Assembly: GCA_937902315.1 (NCBI GenBank)
Contig: CALGUG010000005.1
Span: forward strand, 46,055-110,054
Origin: an uncultured Chloroflexales bacterium
Lineage (GTDB): Bacteria; Chloroflexota; Chloroflexia; Chloroflexales; Chloroflexaceae
DNA length: 64,000 bases
Reading direction: 5' to 3'
A program made the translations under genes and the position numbers. Numbering within the stretch: the stretch's first letter is position 1; every line of letters begins with the position of its first letter. The notes below the pieces were generated by a model that ran no database searches, was not told the origin of the DNA, and worked only from the letters and a program-made list of their open reading frames with translations. Shown piece by piece: positions 54,486-63,901 of the stretch.

Positions 54486-55304
54486 TTAATTCTTCCCAGT
54501 CCTTTCGTGCGGCGAATCCGCCTCGACCGAAAGCATATAGCCCACACCGCGCACGCTGATCAACATTTGCGGATTGGCCGGATCGGCCTCTAGCTTGCGG
54601 CGCAAGGCCCAAATACGCGCTTTGATCAGGTCGCGCGCCTCGTGTGGATCGCAGCGGTAGCCCATCACCTCTTGAACGAGGTGCTGATGGCTAATGACCT
54701 GATGCGGTCGCTGCGCCAGATAGGTCAGAAGCGCGAACTCGCCCGGCGAAAGGTTGAGCGGTTTGCCGTTTAGCGTGGCGCTATGGCGCTGTTGATCGAG
54801 GCGCAGACCGCCAGCCTGAATGATGTAGGAAGCGTTTGGTGGCGGCGTGTTGATTTCGCTGCTCGGCCGCGAGCCAGCTAGTTGCAATAGACTCTCGCCC
54901 ATACGCCGCAGATTATCGGTACGCTCCCGTCGCTCGCGTCCGCGCGAGAGGGCACGCGCCACGCTCGACTCGATCTCGCCCGGTTGGCCCGGCTTTAAGA
55001 TGTAGTTAAACGAACCGTTACGTACTGCCGAAACCGCCGAGTCGAGGGTGGCATAGCCGGTTAACACGATCGTTTCGATATCGGGGTCGCGTTCGCGGGC
55101 CGCCGAGATCACTTGCATGCCGTCGACTTTGCGCAGTTTGAGGTCGGTCAAAAGCACATCGAATTGCTCTTTCTCAAGCTCTTCGAGCGCTTCTTCGCCG
55201 CTACCTACTGCAGTTACATTGTAGCCCGCCCGCACTAACATATCTCGTAGAACGCGCCGAGCAATAACCTCATCTTCAACAACTAGGATGCGTGCATCTG
55301 TCAT
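54486..55304 (-). CDS. Response regulator with winged-helix DNA-binding domain
   Basis: A 272-residue protein: receiver domain (3-120, Asp54 in LLTDLKL, Lys in ILKPG) and a C-terminal OmpR/PhoB-type winged helix (about 175-262, LSPGEFALLTYLAQRPHQVISHQHLVQEVMG ... LRRKLEADP ... SVRGVGYML). It is transcribed 54 bases downstream of the cognate kinase gene. The start at 55304 has GGAG six bases upstream; the longer ORF start is unsupported. Confidence 0.92.
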   Translation of the reverse strand: MTDARILVVEDEVIARRVLRDMLVRAGYNVTAVGSGEEALEELEKEQFDVLLTDLKLRKVDGMQVISAARERDPDIETIVLTGYATLDSAVSAVRNGSFNYILKPGQPGEIESSVARALSRGRERRERTDNLRRMGESLLQLAGSRPSSEINTPPPNASYIIQAGGLRLDQQRHSATLNGKPLNLSPGEFALLTYLAQRPHQVISHQHLVQEVMGYRCDPHEARDLIKARIWALRRKLEADPANPQMLISVRGVGYMLSVEADSPHERTGKN

Positions 55305-55358
55305 ACATAGCTCCATTTCTGCTGCTAAGTAACGAGTGGCCGAGCACCACAAGGAGGA

Positions 55359-57368
55359 TTAGACGGTTAGGGCTTGCTTCACAGGCAGTTTTACGGTGAA
55401 GCAAGCGCCTCCTTCTGGTGTGTTTTCCGCTTCGATCAGACCACCATGGTCACGCACGATAGTGCGACATACTGCCAATCCAAGACCGTTTCCATCATCT
55501 TTAGTTGTAACAAAGGCATCGAACAGTCGTCCAAGCAGATGTTCGGGAATACCGCTACCGGTATCGTAAATTTTGACGACAGCCAAGTAGGTATCGGGGT
55601 GATCGGGATCGCTTGCGCGCGATGTTCTGATCAGTAAGCGACCTCCCGATTCCATCGCTTCGATCGCGTTCAGTACCAAATTGAGCAGGACCTGCTTGAG
55701 TTGATCGGGTGAGCCATGAATATCGGGTAGATGTGGGTCGAGCTCTTGAACTACATCGATATCGTTATGAAGGCATTCAGCGTGTAAGAGCTGAAGCACT
55801 TGGGTGACGAGCCCGTTGAGATTGGTGCCAACATGAACTTGGCCGACTGGACGATAGAAGTCGAGCAGACCTTGAATGATGGCAGCGGCTCGGTCGAGCT
55901 CTCCCTGGGCCAGCGTTAGGTATTCGTTGCGCAGCTCGCTGTCGTCGGCGTCGGCTGCGAGGCTGACACAACCGCGAATCGCCAGCAGGGGAGTATTGAC
56001 TTCGTGGGCGACCGTAGCAGCTAATTTTCCCAAAGCGGCAAGTTGTTCGGTTTGCGCCACAACTTGCTCAAGAGAGAGCCGTTCGGTCACGTTGTCGAGA
56101 TATTCGATCACTTGGGGCGCTTCGTCGGCGCTGTTGCTGGGCACTGGGAAGAGATAACAGTCGAGCATGATCGGCGAACGCCCGTTATGCTCGATGCGGG
56201 TGCGGCGATAGGTCGACTCGTTGTGGTTAAAGCAACGGTCGAGCATTTCGCAGCTTGCGCCGCCCCGACTGGCTGGCCAGATCTCTTGATACTTTGCCCC
56301 TACCAAGTCTTGCGGCCGCAACTGCAAGAGCTCGGCGCAAGCGAGGTTGGCGGCCAGCACCGTGCCTTCGTGATCGAGCAGTACAAGCCCGTTTGGAATG
56401 CCGTCGAAGATTTTGCGTAGCAGATCGCGGCTGCGTTGCAGCTCGCGGGTACGAACTGCGACTTGCTCTTCTAGATAGATGGCGGAATTGAGCAGCTCGC
56501 CGTACATACGGGCATTTGAAACGCCAACGCCTACGATATTACCGATCGAAAGCAGCAGATCGTGTTGCTCTTGCGTGATCTGTTGTTCGTGATTCGAGGT
56601 GAGCAGCACCACCCCACAGAGATTACCGTGCGCTTGAAGCGGCAGCAGTGCGACGATCGGAATGTCGTGCATCTCGTCGTAGATATTGGAGCTTTGCAGA
56701 GTCTTGTAGACCGCGTCTGCGCCGATCAGCACATGCGGGATATCGGTGATCTGGATGCACTTCGGCAGACCAAAGTCCTGATAGTTCATCGTGCCGTAGG
56801 TGCTATGCAGCGTAAAACAGCTGTCGTTTTCGCGCAGATACACGATCGCTCCGTTGACCCCCAAGACCTCCATGGTTGTGGGAATAGTCATGCTGAGCAT
56901 TTGGGTCAGATCGAGCGTGCTGCTGCCCGCCGCCGAAATCGTGGTAAGGGCGGCAAGCTCGCGGTTTCGCTGGGCCAAGGTGAGGTTGGCGCGATGAGCC
57001 AAAATGCTCGATTCTGCTCGGCGCAGTGCAGCGGCGATATCTTCGATCTTGAAGGGCTTGATCAGGTAGTCGTAAGCTCCCAAGCGCAGCGCGGCGATGG
57101 CGCTTTCGATCATACCGTTACCGCTTGTCACAATCACTGGTTGAGCATACTGGTTGCTGCGCATCCACTTCAACAAGCCAAAGCCGTCGAGTAAGGGCAT
57201 GCGAAGGTCGCTCAAGACGATATCGACCATGTTTGCTTGAATGATTCGGCAGGCCTCGATACCGTCGTTAGCCGTGATCACTTGATAGCCACAACCTTTA
57301 ACGATGCGAGCAAGGTTATTGCGTTGTGGTGCTTCGTCTTCGACTATAAGAACGCTATAGGAGATCAT
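55359..57368 (-). CDS. Histidine kinase with N-terminal receiver, GAF and PAS domains
   Basis: A 669-residue cytoplasmic protein: receiver (1-122, Asp54 in VLSDLRMPLLDG, Lys in YLIKPF), GAF-like (about 150-305), PAS (about 330-430, LRKIFDGIPNGLVLLDHEGTVLAANLACAELL), HisKA with His455 in TVAHEVNTPL, and HATPase (about 550-665, DTGSGIPE, GNGLGLAV). Its domain order, receiver first, suggests it integrates an upstream phosphorelay. It forms an operon with the winged-helix regulator. No membrane segments. Confidence 0.92.
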   Translation of the reverse strand: MISYSVLIVEDEAPQRNNLARIVKGCGYQVITANDGIEACRIIQANMVDIVLSDLRMPLLDGFGLLKWMRSNQYAQPVIVTSGNGMIESAIAALRLGAYDYLIKPFKIEDIAAALRRAESSILAHRANLTLAQRNRELAALTTISAAGSSTLDLTQMLSMTIPTTMEVLGVNGAIVYLRENDSCFTLHSTYGTMNYQDFGLPKCIQITDIPHVLIGADAVYKTLQSSNIYDEMHDIPIVALLPLQAHGNLCGVVLLTSNHEQQITQEQHDLLLSIGNIVGVGVSNARMYGELLNSAIYLEEQVAVRTRELQRSRDLLRKIFDGIPNGLVLLDHEGTVLAANLACAELLQLRPQDLVGAKYQEIWPASRGGASCEMLDRCFNHNESTYRRTRIEHNGRSPIMLDCYLFPVPSNSADEAPQVIEYLDNVTERLSLEQVVAQTEQLAALGKLAATVAHEVNTPLLAIRGCVSLAADADDSELRNEYLTLAQGELDRAAAIIQGLLDFYRPVGQVHVGTNLNGLVTQVLQLLHAECLHNDIDVVQELDPHLPDIHGSPDQLKQVLLNLVLNAIEAMESGGRLLIRTSRASDPDHPDTYLAVVKIYDTGSGIPEHLLGRLFDAFVTTKDDGNGLGLAVCRTIVRDHGGLIEAENTPEGGACFTVKLPVKQALTV

Positions 57369-58000
57369 AGGGTATCAAAATTCTCTCTATAGAATAAATA
57401 AATTTAAATAGAGTTAAAAGTCGGCTCAAAACAGTAAATTTTAACAAATGTTTTGTATAAATACTTGTATTGAAACGACTTTTAACCAAACCCTTACTCA
57501 CGATTGATATCTTGATCTTAGCAAAGAGAATAATATTCTGCAATAGTACTTCGCTAACTTAGAAAAAATTATGGCTAGCGGAGCCATACTTTGTAAAGTA
57601 TGTACCGTTTTAAAGCACAAAAGAGAACGCGCTTTTAACGAACAATTAACAAATAGAGACAGTAAGCATTGGGTTATAAGAGTGGAGAATTTATGTGTAG
57701 AATGGGGAAGCGAGGGCCTAGCAAGCAGTTCAGGTTTTCAGCGCGACGGCACGAAACCGCTCTCAATAAACATAGTCGCGTTTTATACAGACTTTGTGTG
57801 CAGCGACCGTTCGACGCCGAGCAGCGAGAAAACCTCAGTACTGTAAGACATTGCAAAGCAGCGTGGGCGAAGAAAGCTGGGAGGACGACCGATTTGATAG
57901 CCGTAGGCGGACGCGCTACGGATCTTCTTTGCGGAAGAGACCTAGCCGCCTTAGCTATGTTGTGTAGTCTGTCGAAAGTATAGGCTTGGCCAAGGGAAAA
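57369..58000. other. Intergenic region, AT-rich then repeat-bearing
   Basis: About 630 bases. The first 250 bases are AT-rich and should hold the promoter of the kinase-regulator operon. Family A copy 57896-57915 is near the end. An ORF of about 90 codons (57571-57846) lacks a ribosome-binding site and recognisable features and is not called. Confidence 0.5.
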
Positions 58001-58042
58001 GTTCTGAGGAATCTCGCGCCTTGGCACGAAATCCCTCAGAAC
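58001..58042 (-). terminator. Terminator of the purK-purE operon
   Basis: GTTCTGAGG / CCTCAGAAC form perfect 9-bp outer arms; on the minus strand TTTTCCC follows. It lies 12 bases after the purE stop. Confidence 0.7.
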
Positions 58043-58053
58043 GACGGGCGTGA

Positions 58054-58539
58054 TTAGACGGCGAAGCGGTCGTCGTTTTTGGCGCGCGACTCTTCGGCGA
58101 TGCGCTCTTTGTAGGCGATCACCTGCTTCAAAAGGGCCGGATCAGAGCTGGCTAGAATCTGTACGGCCAGCAGGCCCGCGTTGCGAGCGCCGCCGATCGC
58201 CACAGTGGCAACCGGCACACCGGCTGGCATCTGCACGATCGAAAGCAGCGAATCGAAGCCGTTGAGGGCTTTGCTCTGAATCGGCACGCCGATCACCGGC
58301 AGCGGCGTGTAGGCCGCCACCATACCGGGCAGGTGAGCCGCGCCGCCCGCGCCTGCGATAATCACCTTCAGGCCGCGAGTGTGGGCTTCGCTGGCATACT
58401 GGGCCATATCGGCGGGGGTGCGGTGGGCCGAGACCACCCGCATCTCGTATTCGACCCCGAACTCCTGACAGACTTGAACAGCGGCTTGCATGGTTGGTAG
58501 GTCCGAATCGCTGCCCATAATGATTCCAACAACTGGCAT
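58054..58539 (-). CDS. purE: N5-carboxyaminoimidazole ribonucleotide mutase
   Basis: A 161-residue class I PurE converting N5-CAIR to CAIR in purine synthesis. Visible: IIMGSDSDLPTM near the N-terminus, SAHRTP with the catalytic His, GAGGAAHLPGM and GVPIQSKALNG. AAGGAGA precedes the ATG. Coupled with purK, 65 bases upstream. Confidence 0.96.
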   Translation of the reverse strand: MPVVGIIMGSDSDLPTMQAAVQVCQEFGVEYEMRVVSAHRTPADMAQYASEAHTRGLKVIIAGAGGAAHLPGMVAAYTPLPVIGVPIQSKALNGFDSLLSIVQMPAGVPVATVAIGGARNAGLLAVQILASSDPALLKQVIAYKERIAEESRAKNDDRFAV

Positions 58540-58604
58540 AAACTCTCCTTGAGATACTACGATTTAAGCCCTGCCAAACCGCACGATTTGGCCTAGTGCG
58601 TTTT

Positions 58605-59750
58605 TTAGAGCGATGTCAGTTCAACCGCTTGGTTGGCACGCGCGATCGCCTCGTCGAGCGTGTCGGCCAACACAGTGATATGGCCCATTTTGCGGCCCAC
58701 CCGCACTTCACGTTTGCCATAGAGATGAAGATGCGCGCCCGCCACGGCCAGCGCCCCAAAGGGAGCCTCGCCCTCACTGGCTCGCCCATTTCGTTCGCCC
58801 AACAGATTGACCATCACAGCGGCGGGCGCGCGCAGCGAGCAATCGCCCAACGGCAGGCCCATCACCGCCCGCAGATGGTTTTCAAACTGCGAGGTAACGC
58901 AGGCTTCTATCGTGTAGTGACCAGAGTTATGCGGTCTGGGAGCCAATTCATTCAACACGATCGGCTTATCGGGATCGTCGAGTAAAAACAGCTCTATGCC
59001 AAAAATGCCCACGCCATCGATGGTCTCGATCGCGCGTTGGCCGATATCGCGCGCTAACTCGCTCAGCTCGGGGCTGATCGGCGCAGGTGCGAAGACGCGA
59101 TGGCAGATATGGTTCTTCTGCTCGGTCTGCACCACTGGGTAACACTTCACTTCGCCCGTGCTGCTGCGTGCCACCATAATCGCTAGCTCGGCGATAAAGG
59201 GCACAAAGCGCTCGACATAGAGCGTGCGGCCACGGTCGCCGCCCAACTGCTTCCAAGCCTCGTCTGCTTCCTTTGCGCTGTGCACGGTCGCATTGCCGCG
59301 CCCATCGTAGCCGTTGCGGCGCGCCTTGAGCACAACAGGCCAGCCCCAAGCCTCGCCCCACTGGACCACTTGCTCGGGCGAATCGACCGCCTCGAAGTCG
59401 GGCACCGGAATGCCAACTGCGGCTAGACTCTGCTTTTGGATCAGCTTGTCTTGGATCAGCGAGAGGGTGTGCGACGAGGGGTAAACAGGGATATTCCAGC
59501 TTTCAAAGCGTTTCAGCACGCTTGGATCGACAAATTCATTTTCGAGCGTGATGAGTTGTGCCCGTCGTGCGAAGGCCGAGCAGGTCGCCTCATCATCCCA
59601 CGGCCCAACCATACGGTCGCCGGTCAAACGGCTTGCGGGGCTATCGGCTTCGCGTTCGAAGATCACGCAGCTTAGCCCGAGGCTGATAGCCGCTTGGGCC
59701 AGCATTTGGGCCAATTGACCGCCGCCAAGGATTCCAATACGTTCGATCAT
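58605..59750 (-). CDS. purK: N5-carboxyaminoimidazole ribonucleotide synthase
   Basis: A 381-residue ATP-grasp enzyme that carboxylates AIR using bicarbonate and ATP, feeding PurE. The N-terminus IGILGGGQLAQMLAQAA is the nucleotide-binding loop of the family; the ATP-grasp core includes PVVLKARRNGYDGRGN and the metal-binding end LNELAPRPHNSGHYTIEAC. Extended -10 TGGTACAAT on the minus strand (about 59885-59893) lies upstream. Confidence 0.95.
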   Translation of the reverse strand: MIERIGILGGGQLAQMLAQAAISLGLSCVIFEREADSPASRLTGDRMVGPWDDEATCSAFARRAQLITLENEFVDPSVLKRFESWNIPVYPSSHTLSLIQDKLIQKQSLAAVGIPVPDFEAVDSPEQVVQWGEAWGWPVVLKARRNGYDGRGNATVHSAKEADEAWKQLGGDRGRTLYVERFVPFIAELAIMVARSSTGEVKCYPVVQTEQKNHICHRVFAPAPISPELSELARDIGQRAIETIDGVGIFGIELFLLDDPDKPIVLNELAPRPHNSGHYTIEACVTSQFENHLRAVMGLPLGDCSLRAPAAVMVNLLGERNGRASEGEAPFGALAVAGAHLHLYGKREVRVGRKMGHITVLADTLDEAIARANQAVELTSL

Positions 59751-60173
59751 GGTAGGTAAACTCTTCGTAAGTTCGTAACGGCCTCTTAGGCTAAACGGTT
59801 GCTAGCAAAGCTAACATCACGGCGGTGTGGTTTAGCAAAGAACCCGTTCGACTGCGCTAATCGGACTGTCGGACTAACGGCGGTATTGTACCACTAAGCC
59901 CGCTCCCTTCATACCGCTCACGCTGTACTCTGAGCCTGTCTAAGGGTAGAGTTAATTCCGTACCCTGAGCCGCTCGAAGGCTACGCTCACTTTGGCGGAA
60001 AAGTCTCGATCTCCCATTCGTTCCCAAGCGCGTCCGCCTTCGGCTATCAGATCGGCTGTCCGCTCAAAAGGGCTGTCTGTCTCGCAGCATTCGCTGCTTT
60101 TGCTTTGTGTTCCGAAGTAATCGTAGTCGCTGGATCCAGCAGAATTGCCATTTCGCTCATGGAACGAGCATGC
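59751..60173. other. Intergenic region with purK promoter and repeats
   Basis: About 420 bases. TGGTACAAT on the minus strand around 59885-59893 is a probable purK promoter. Family D-like repeats are near 59930 and at 59960-59983, and family A copy 60029-60048 follows. Confidence 0.55.
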
Positions 60174-60179
60174 TACAAT
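60174..60179 (+). promoter_or_regulatory. Extended -10 of the VWA membrane protein gene
   Basis: TGCTACAAT (60171-60179), 35 bases before the TTG start codon. No clear -35. Confidence 0.45.
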
Positions 60180-60214
60180 GAAGCCAATAACAAGAAACAC
60201 TTTAGGAGCATGGC

Positions 60215-62773
60215 TTGATACTGCGAAACCCTCAGGCACTAGCGCTCTTACTTTTATTGCCGGTGCTGTTTTTAATTTGGCGTTTTCGAGGGCAGCGCGT
60301 CCTGCCCTTTGCCCTTCTGATCCGCCTCGGCGTCGTTTTTATGCTGATCATCGGCCTGAGCGACCCCATCTTTGGCACTCAGCCCCAAGCTGAAGGCCCC
60401 TTGGTCATTTTGGCCGATCAGTCCGATAGCTTGACCGAAGCGGGCAAGCGCGCTATTCGTCAGCGTCTCGACGAACTGAGCGAAGCTCTCGATCAGCAAG
60501 CCAAAGTCTTGCTCTTCGGAGCCGATGTTGTCGCACCTCCCGCCGGACAGCTCAGCGCCAATCAACAATCCGCCACCCTGCCCGACCCGAGCGGCAGCGA
60601 TCTGGCCAGCGCCCTGCGCGAGGCGCGCGCCCTGCTGCCCGGCGGCGGACGCATCATCCTGCTCTCCGACGGCGCTCAAACCACAGGCGACGCCCTGGCC
60701 GAAGCGCAGATCGCGGCCACCAGCGCCATCACCATCGATGTCGTGCCCATGCTGCCCGAAGCGGTGCCCGATGTGCGCATCTCGTCGATCAGCGTGCCCA
60801 GCCTGTTGCGAGTCGGCGAAGAGTTTCCTGTACAGATTCGGATCGAAAGCAGCGGCCCCAACGCCCCGACCACAGGCAATCTGCGTGTTTGGGCGGGCGA
60901 TACGCTGGTGCGCGAAGAGACCGTCGATTGGTCGGCCTCTAGCCAGATCAGCCCGCTGCGTCTGACCGCCAGCGAGCCGGGTGTGATCCGACTGCGCGCC
61001 GAGATTAGCGCAGGCCCCGATACCTTCCCGCGCAACAACGTCGCCGCAGCCACCACCTTGGTGGCTCCCTCGCCGCGCGTGCTGCTAGTCGAAGGCCAGG
61101 CCAACAACGCCGCCGCGCTGCGCCTCGCTCTGCGTCGCGTCAACATCGAGACCGATCTGATCCCCGCCAGCGCTTTGCCCAACAAGCTCTCCGACCTCGC
61201 GCCTTACGAGGGCATTGTGCTGCTCGATGTCTCGGCCACCAACCTGACCCTCGAACAGATGACCACCGTGCGCGAGTTCGTGCGCAGCGACGGCAAAGGT
61301 CTTGTGGTAGCGGGCGGACGCAGCTCCTACAGCTTGGGCAGCTACAAAGGCACGCCGCTCGAACAAGTCTTGCCCGTCACCGCCGACCCCAAACCGCGCC
61401 CCCAGCGCCCCGATGTGGCTCTCTTGTTGATCATCGACCAATCGGCCAGTATGGGTTCCTCGGTCGGCATCTCGAAGTTCGATATGGCCAAAGAGGCTGC
61501 TATCCTTTCGAGCGAAGCCCTCGATAGCGAAGACCGCATCGGCATTCTGGCCTTCGATACCAGCCAAACCTGGGTCGTTCCCTTCCAGCAGATCGGTACA
61601 GGACTCTCGCTCGGCCAGATCCAAGACCGCATCAGCGCCATTCCCTTGGGCGGTGGCACCAATATTTACGATGCCCTTAACGTTGGCCTCGTGCAGTTGG
61701 TCGATCAGCCTTCCAGCGTGCGCCATGTGGTGCTGCTCACCGACGGACGCTCCTTCACCAACGATCGTTTCGCCTACCAAAACCTTGTCAGCCTCGGGCG
61801 TCAGCGTGATATCACTATCTCGACCATTGCGATCGGCGACGACTCCGATACCGAGCTGCTGCGCGATCTAGCGGGCTGGGGCGGCGGTCGCTACTACTTC
61901 GCCTCCGAGCCGGAAGATATTCCGCGCCTGACCCTGCTCGAAAGCTCGATCGCTCGTACTGATCCCGCCGTCGAGAGCATGTTCCACGCCCAGTTGGCTG
62001 CGCCTCATCCCATTCTGCGCGACTTCGCTCCTAGTGAAATGCCCCAGCTCGATGGCTATGTGGCGACCACCCTCAAGCCCGAAGCCGAACTGGTGCTCGA
62101 ATCGCCCGATGCTGATCCCATCCTCGCCACCTGGCAATACGGCTTGGGCCGCTCGGTCGCATGGCTGCCCAGTGTCGATGCGCCCTGGGCCGATCTGTGG
62201 GATAACTGGGAAGATTTCGACCGCTTCTGGGGCCAGATGATCCGCTACACGCTGCCCGCGCCCGATAGCGGCTCGCTCCAAGTGCGGATCGAGCGCACAG
62301 GCGATCTCGCCACCGTCACGGTCGAATCGCGCGGCCCGGGCGGTCAGCCGCTCGATCTGGCCGATACCGAAGCCCAATTCACCCTGCCCGACGGCACACA
62401 GCGTATGCTCAGCCTGCCCCAAGTCGCGCCCGGACGCTACAGCCAGGTGCTGCGCCTGCCTAGCGAGGGCCCCTACGCCGTCACCGTCCAGCAGAGCAAA
62501 GACGGCCAAGCCCAGATCGTGCGCACTGGCTTTGTTCAGCCCGTGCCCGCTGAATACCAGCCCAACGACACCAATGGCCTCGCCCTGCTCGAAGAGATCG
62601 CGGCTACTACGGGCGGCCAAGTTCTGCGCGAGCAGAGCGTTGTACAACGCCAACAACGCGCCGTCGGCCAAGTCACCTCGCTCTGGCCTTGGTTCGTCGC
62701 AACCGCCTTGATCCTCTGGCTGATCGAGATCGCGATCCGGCGCGGTCGGCTCTTTCTTAGCGCCAGCCGTTAG
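60215..62773 (+). CDS. VWA-domain membrane protein with glutamine-amidotransferase-like domain, TTG start
   Basis: An 852-residue protein with membrane helices at the N-terminus (about 6-20 and 29-48) and near the C-terminus (about 823-842). Between them lie a first VWA-like region (LVILADQSDSLTEAGKRAI), an Ig-like part, a class-I-amidotransferase-like stretch (VLLVEGQANNAAALRLAL ... VLLDVSATNLTLEQ), and a full VWA domain with MIDAS LLIIDQSASMG at about 405-415 and LLTDGRS. It resembles BatA-like or YfbK-like membrane proteins; the role is unknown. The start must be TTG 60215: AGGAG lies six bases upstream, and the nearby ATG (60210) runs into a stop after two codons. Confidence 0.85.
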   Translation: MILRNPQALALLLLLPVLFLIWRFRGQRVLPFALLIRLGVVFMLIIGLSDPIFGTQPQAEGPLVILADQSDSLTEAGKRAIRQRLDELSEALDQQAKVLLFGADVVAPPAGQLSANQQSATLPDPSGSDLASALREARALLPGGGRIILLSDGAQTTGDALAEAQIAATSAITIDVVPMLPEAVPDVRISSISVPSLLRVGEEFPVQIRIESSGPNAPTTGNLRVWAGDTLVREETVDWSASSQISPLRLTASEPGVIRLRAEISAGPDTFPRNNVAAATTLVAPSPRVLLVEGQANNAAALRLALRRVNIETDLIPASALPNKLSDLAPYEGIVLLDVSATNLTLEQMTTVREFVRSDGKGLVVAGGRSSYSLGSYKGTPLEQVLPVTADPKPRPQRPDVALLLIIDQSASMGSSVGISKFDMAKEAAILSSEALDSEDRIGILAFDTSQTWVVPFQQIGTGLSLGQIQDRISAIPLGGGTNIYDALNVGLVQLVDQPSSVRHVVLLTDGRSFTNDRFAYQNLVSLGRQRDITISTIAIGDDSDTELLRDLAGWGGGRYYFASEPEDIPRLTLLESSIARTDPAVESMFHAQLAAPHPILRDFAPSEMPQLDGYVATTLKPEAELVLESPDADPILATWQYGLGRSVAWLPSVDAPWADLWDNWEDFDRFWGQMIRYTLPAPDSGSLQVRIERTGDLATVTVESRGPGGQPLDLADTEAQFTLPDGTQRMLSLPQVAPGRYSQVLRLPSEGPYAVTVQQSKDGQAQIVRTGFVQPVPAEYQPNDTNGLALLEEIAATTGGQVLREQSVVQRQQRAVGQVTSLWPWFVATALILWLIEIAIRRGRLFLSASR

Positions 62774-62805
62774 GCTTTTTTACACAGTGACAAACAGCCA
62801 CTTAA

Positions 62806-62834
62806 TTGACGACTGACGAATTTTCTGGTATACT
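62806..62834 (+). promoter_or_regulatory. Promoter of the first tRNA-Ala
   Basis: TTGACG (62806-62811), a 17-base spacer and TATACT (62829-62834, preceded by TGG); the tRNA begins 12 bases later. Confidence 0.85.
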
Positions 62835-62845
62835 ATTTGGCGCGT

Positions 62846-62921
62846 GGGGGTGTAGCTCAGCTGGGAGAGCGCGACAATCGCACTGTCGAGGCCAGGAGTT
62901 CGAGCCTCCTCACCTCCACCA
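62846..62921 (+). tRNA. tRNA-Ala (anticodon CGC)
   Basis: A full cloverleaf: acceptor GGGGGTG / CACCTCC with the G3-U70 pair that identifies alanine tRNAs, D-stem GCTC/GAGC, anticodon stem CGACA/TGTCG, loop ATCGCAC with anticodon CGC at 62879-62881, T-stem AGGAG/CTCCT with TTCGAGC loop, and encoded CCA. Confidence 0.95.
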
Positions 62922-62929
62922 CCAAAGAT

Positions 62930-63005
62930 GGGGCTGTAGCTCAGCTGGGAGAGCGCAACACTGGCAGTGTTGAGGTAAGGGGTTCGAGTCCCCTCAGCTC
63001 CACCA
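62930..63005 (+). tRNA. tRNA-Ala (anticodon GGC), first copy
   Basis: Acceptor GGGGCTG / CAGCTCC with G3-U70, anticodon stem CAACA/TGTTG, loop CTGGCAG with GGC at 62963-62965, T-loop TTCGAGT, encoded CCA. It lies 8 bases after the CGC tRNA and is probably co-transcribed with it. Confidence 0.96.
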
Positions 63006-63011
63006 AACACC

Positions 63012-63038
63012 AACGCCACTCATCACACGAGTGGCGTT
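63012..63038 (+). terminator. Stem-loop after first tRNA-Ala(GGC)
   Basis: AACGCCACTC / GAGTGGCGTT, 10-bp perfect arms, 7-base loop. No T-run follows, so termination may be incomplete. Confidence 0.6.
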
Positions 63039-63069
63039 GATCTTGCAAAAAGACCGAGCCGAACGCGGT

Positions 63070-63097
63070 TTGCAAAAAATGGACTTTCTGGTATAAT
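63070..63097 (+). promoter_or_regulatory. Promoter of the second tRNA-Ala(GGC)
   Basis: TTGCAA (63070-63075), a 16-base spacer and TATAAT (63092-63097, preceded by TGG), 12 bases before the tRNA. Confidence 0.85.
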
Positions 63098-63109
63098 ACA
63101 GCGGTGTGC

Positions 63110-63185
63110 GGGGCTGTAGCTCAGCTGGGAGAGCGCAACACTGGCAGTGTTGAGGTAAGGGGTTCGAGTCCCCTCAGCTCCACCA
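63110..63185 (+). tRNA. tRNA-Ala (anticodon GGC), second identical copy
   Basis: Identical over its length to 62930-63005, including encoded CCA. It has its own promoter and terminator, unlike the first copy, so it is an independent transcription unit. Confidence 0.96.
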
Positions 63186-63190
63186 AACAC

Positions 63191-63220
63191 AAACGCCACT
63201 CATAACGAGTGGCGTTTTTT
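63191..63220 (+). terminator. Rho-independent terminator of the second tRNA-Ala(GGC)
   Basis: AAACGCCACTC / GAGTGGCGTTT, 11-bp arms with a 5-base loop and TTTTTT. It is clearly a duplicate of the stem at 63012-63038, but with a T-run. Confidence 0.93.
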
Positions 63221-63870
63221 CATGCCCAAATTCCATTCTTTTTTGTCTTCCCTAACCCCTAACATTCTGATTAACAGTCAGACGCTCTAGGTTCTCCTCT
63301 AGCGGCTAGATCTCAACCTCCCATTCGGCTTCTAGCGCGTCCGCCTGCGGCTATCAACAGCTTGCTCACTACATTCGGGCGGTCGGCCCTCACCCCCGAC
63401 CCCCTCTCCCGCGAAGCTGTACATTAGCCACAAATCAACATACGGTCAGCGTTATCTGCCCTCACCCCCCGGCCCCCTCTCCCGCACTGCGGGCGAGGGG
63501 GTGAATGCTCCCCGTTCTGTGCTCTCAAGGATACTCCCGCGATGGTATGCGAACGATCGCCTTTTGCTGCCGACACGACTTTTGGCTAATGCATAGCCCG
63601 CGAAGCAGGAGAGAGGGAGCACAGCTCAGCGCGAACGCACCCTGAGCCTGTCGAAGGGTACGGCCATCCACGCTCGCAACACCAAAAAGCTGCACCCTGC
63701 CCAAAAGCTGTACCTTGAACTTGTCGAAGGGTACGGCTTTCCATTTGCAAAAAACCTCTGTGCCTCGTGTGCTGAAAATTGCTCGTACGACGAAAACGGT
63801 GCTCGCAGTGACAGACCAAGCGGTTCGAGGCCCGAGCGGGAAATACGAGCCGTTTGAGGCATAAAAAAGA
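63221..63870. other. Repeat-rich intergenic region
   Basis: About 650 bases without genes: family A 63336-63355, C-rich segment, family B 63416-63598, family D 63639-63660 and 63710-63734. Confidence 0.65.
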
Positions 63871-63901
63871 GAGGGTTTCGCTTATGTTAAGCGCTACCCT
63901 C

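Noticed and set aside
57571..57846. 91-codon ORF between signalling and purine genes
   Set aside because: No ribosome-binding site, no recognisable pattern, and the region overlaps repeat-like DNA.
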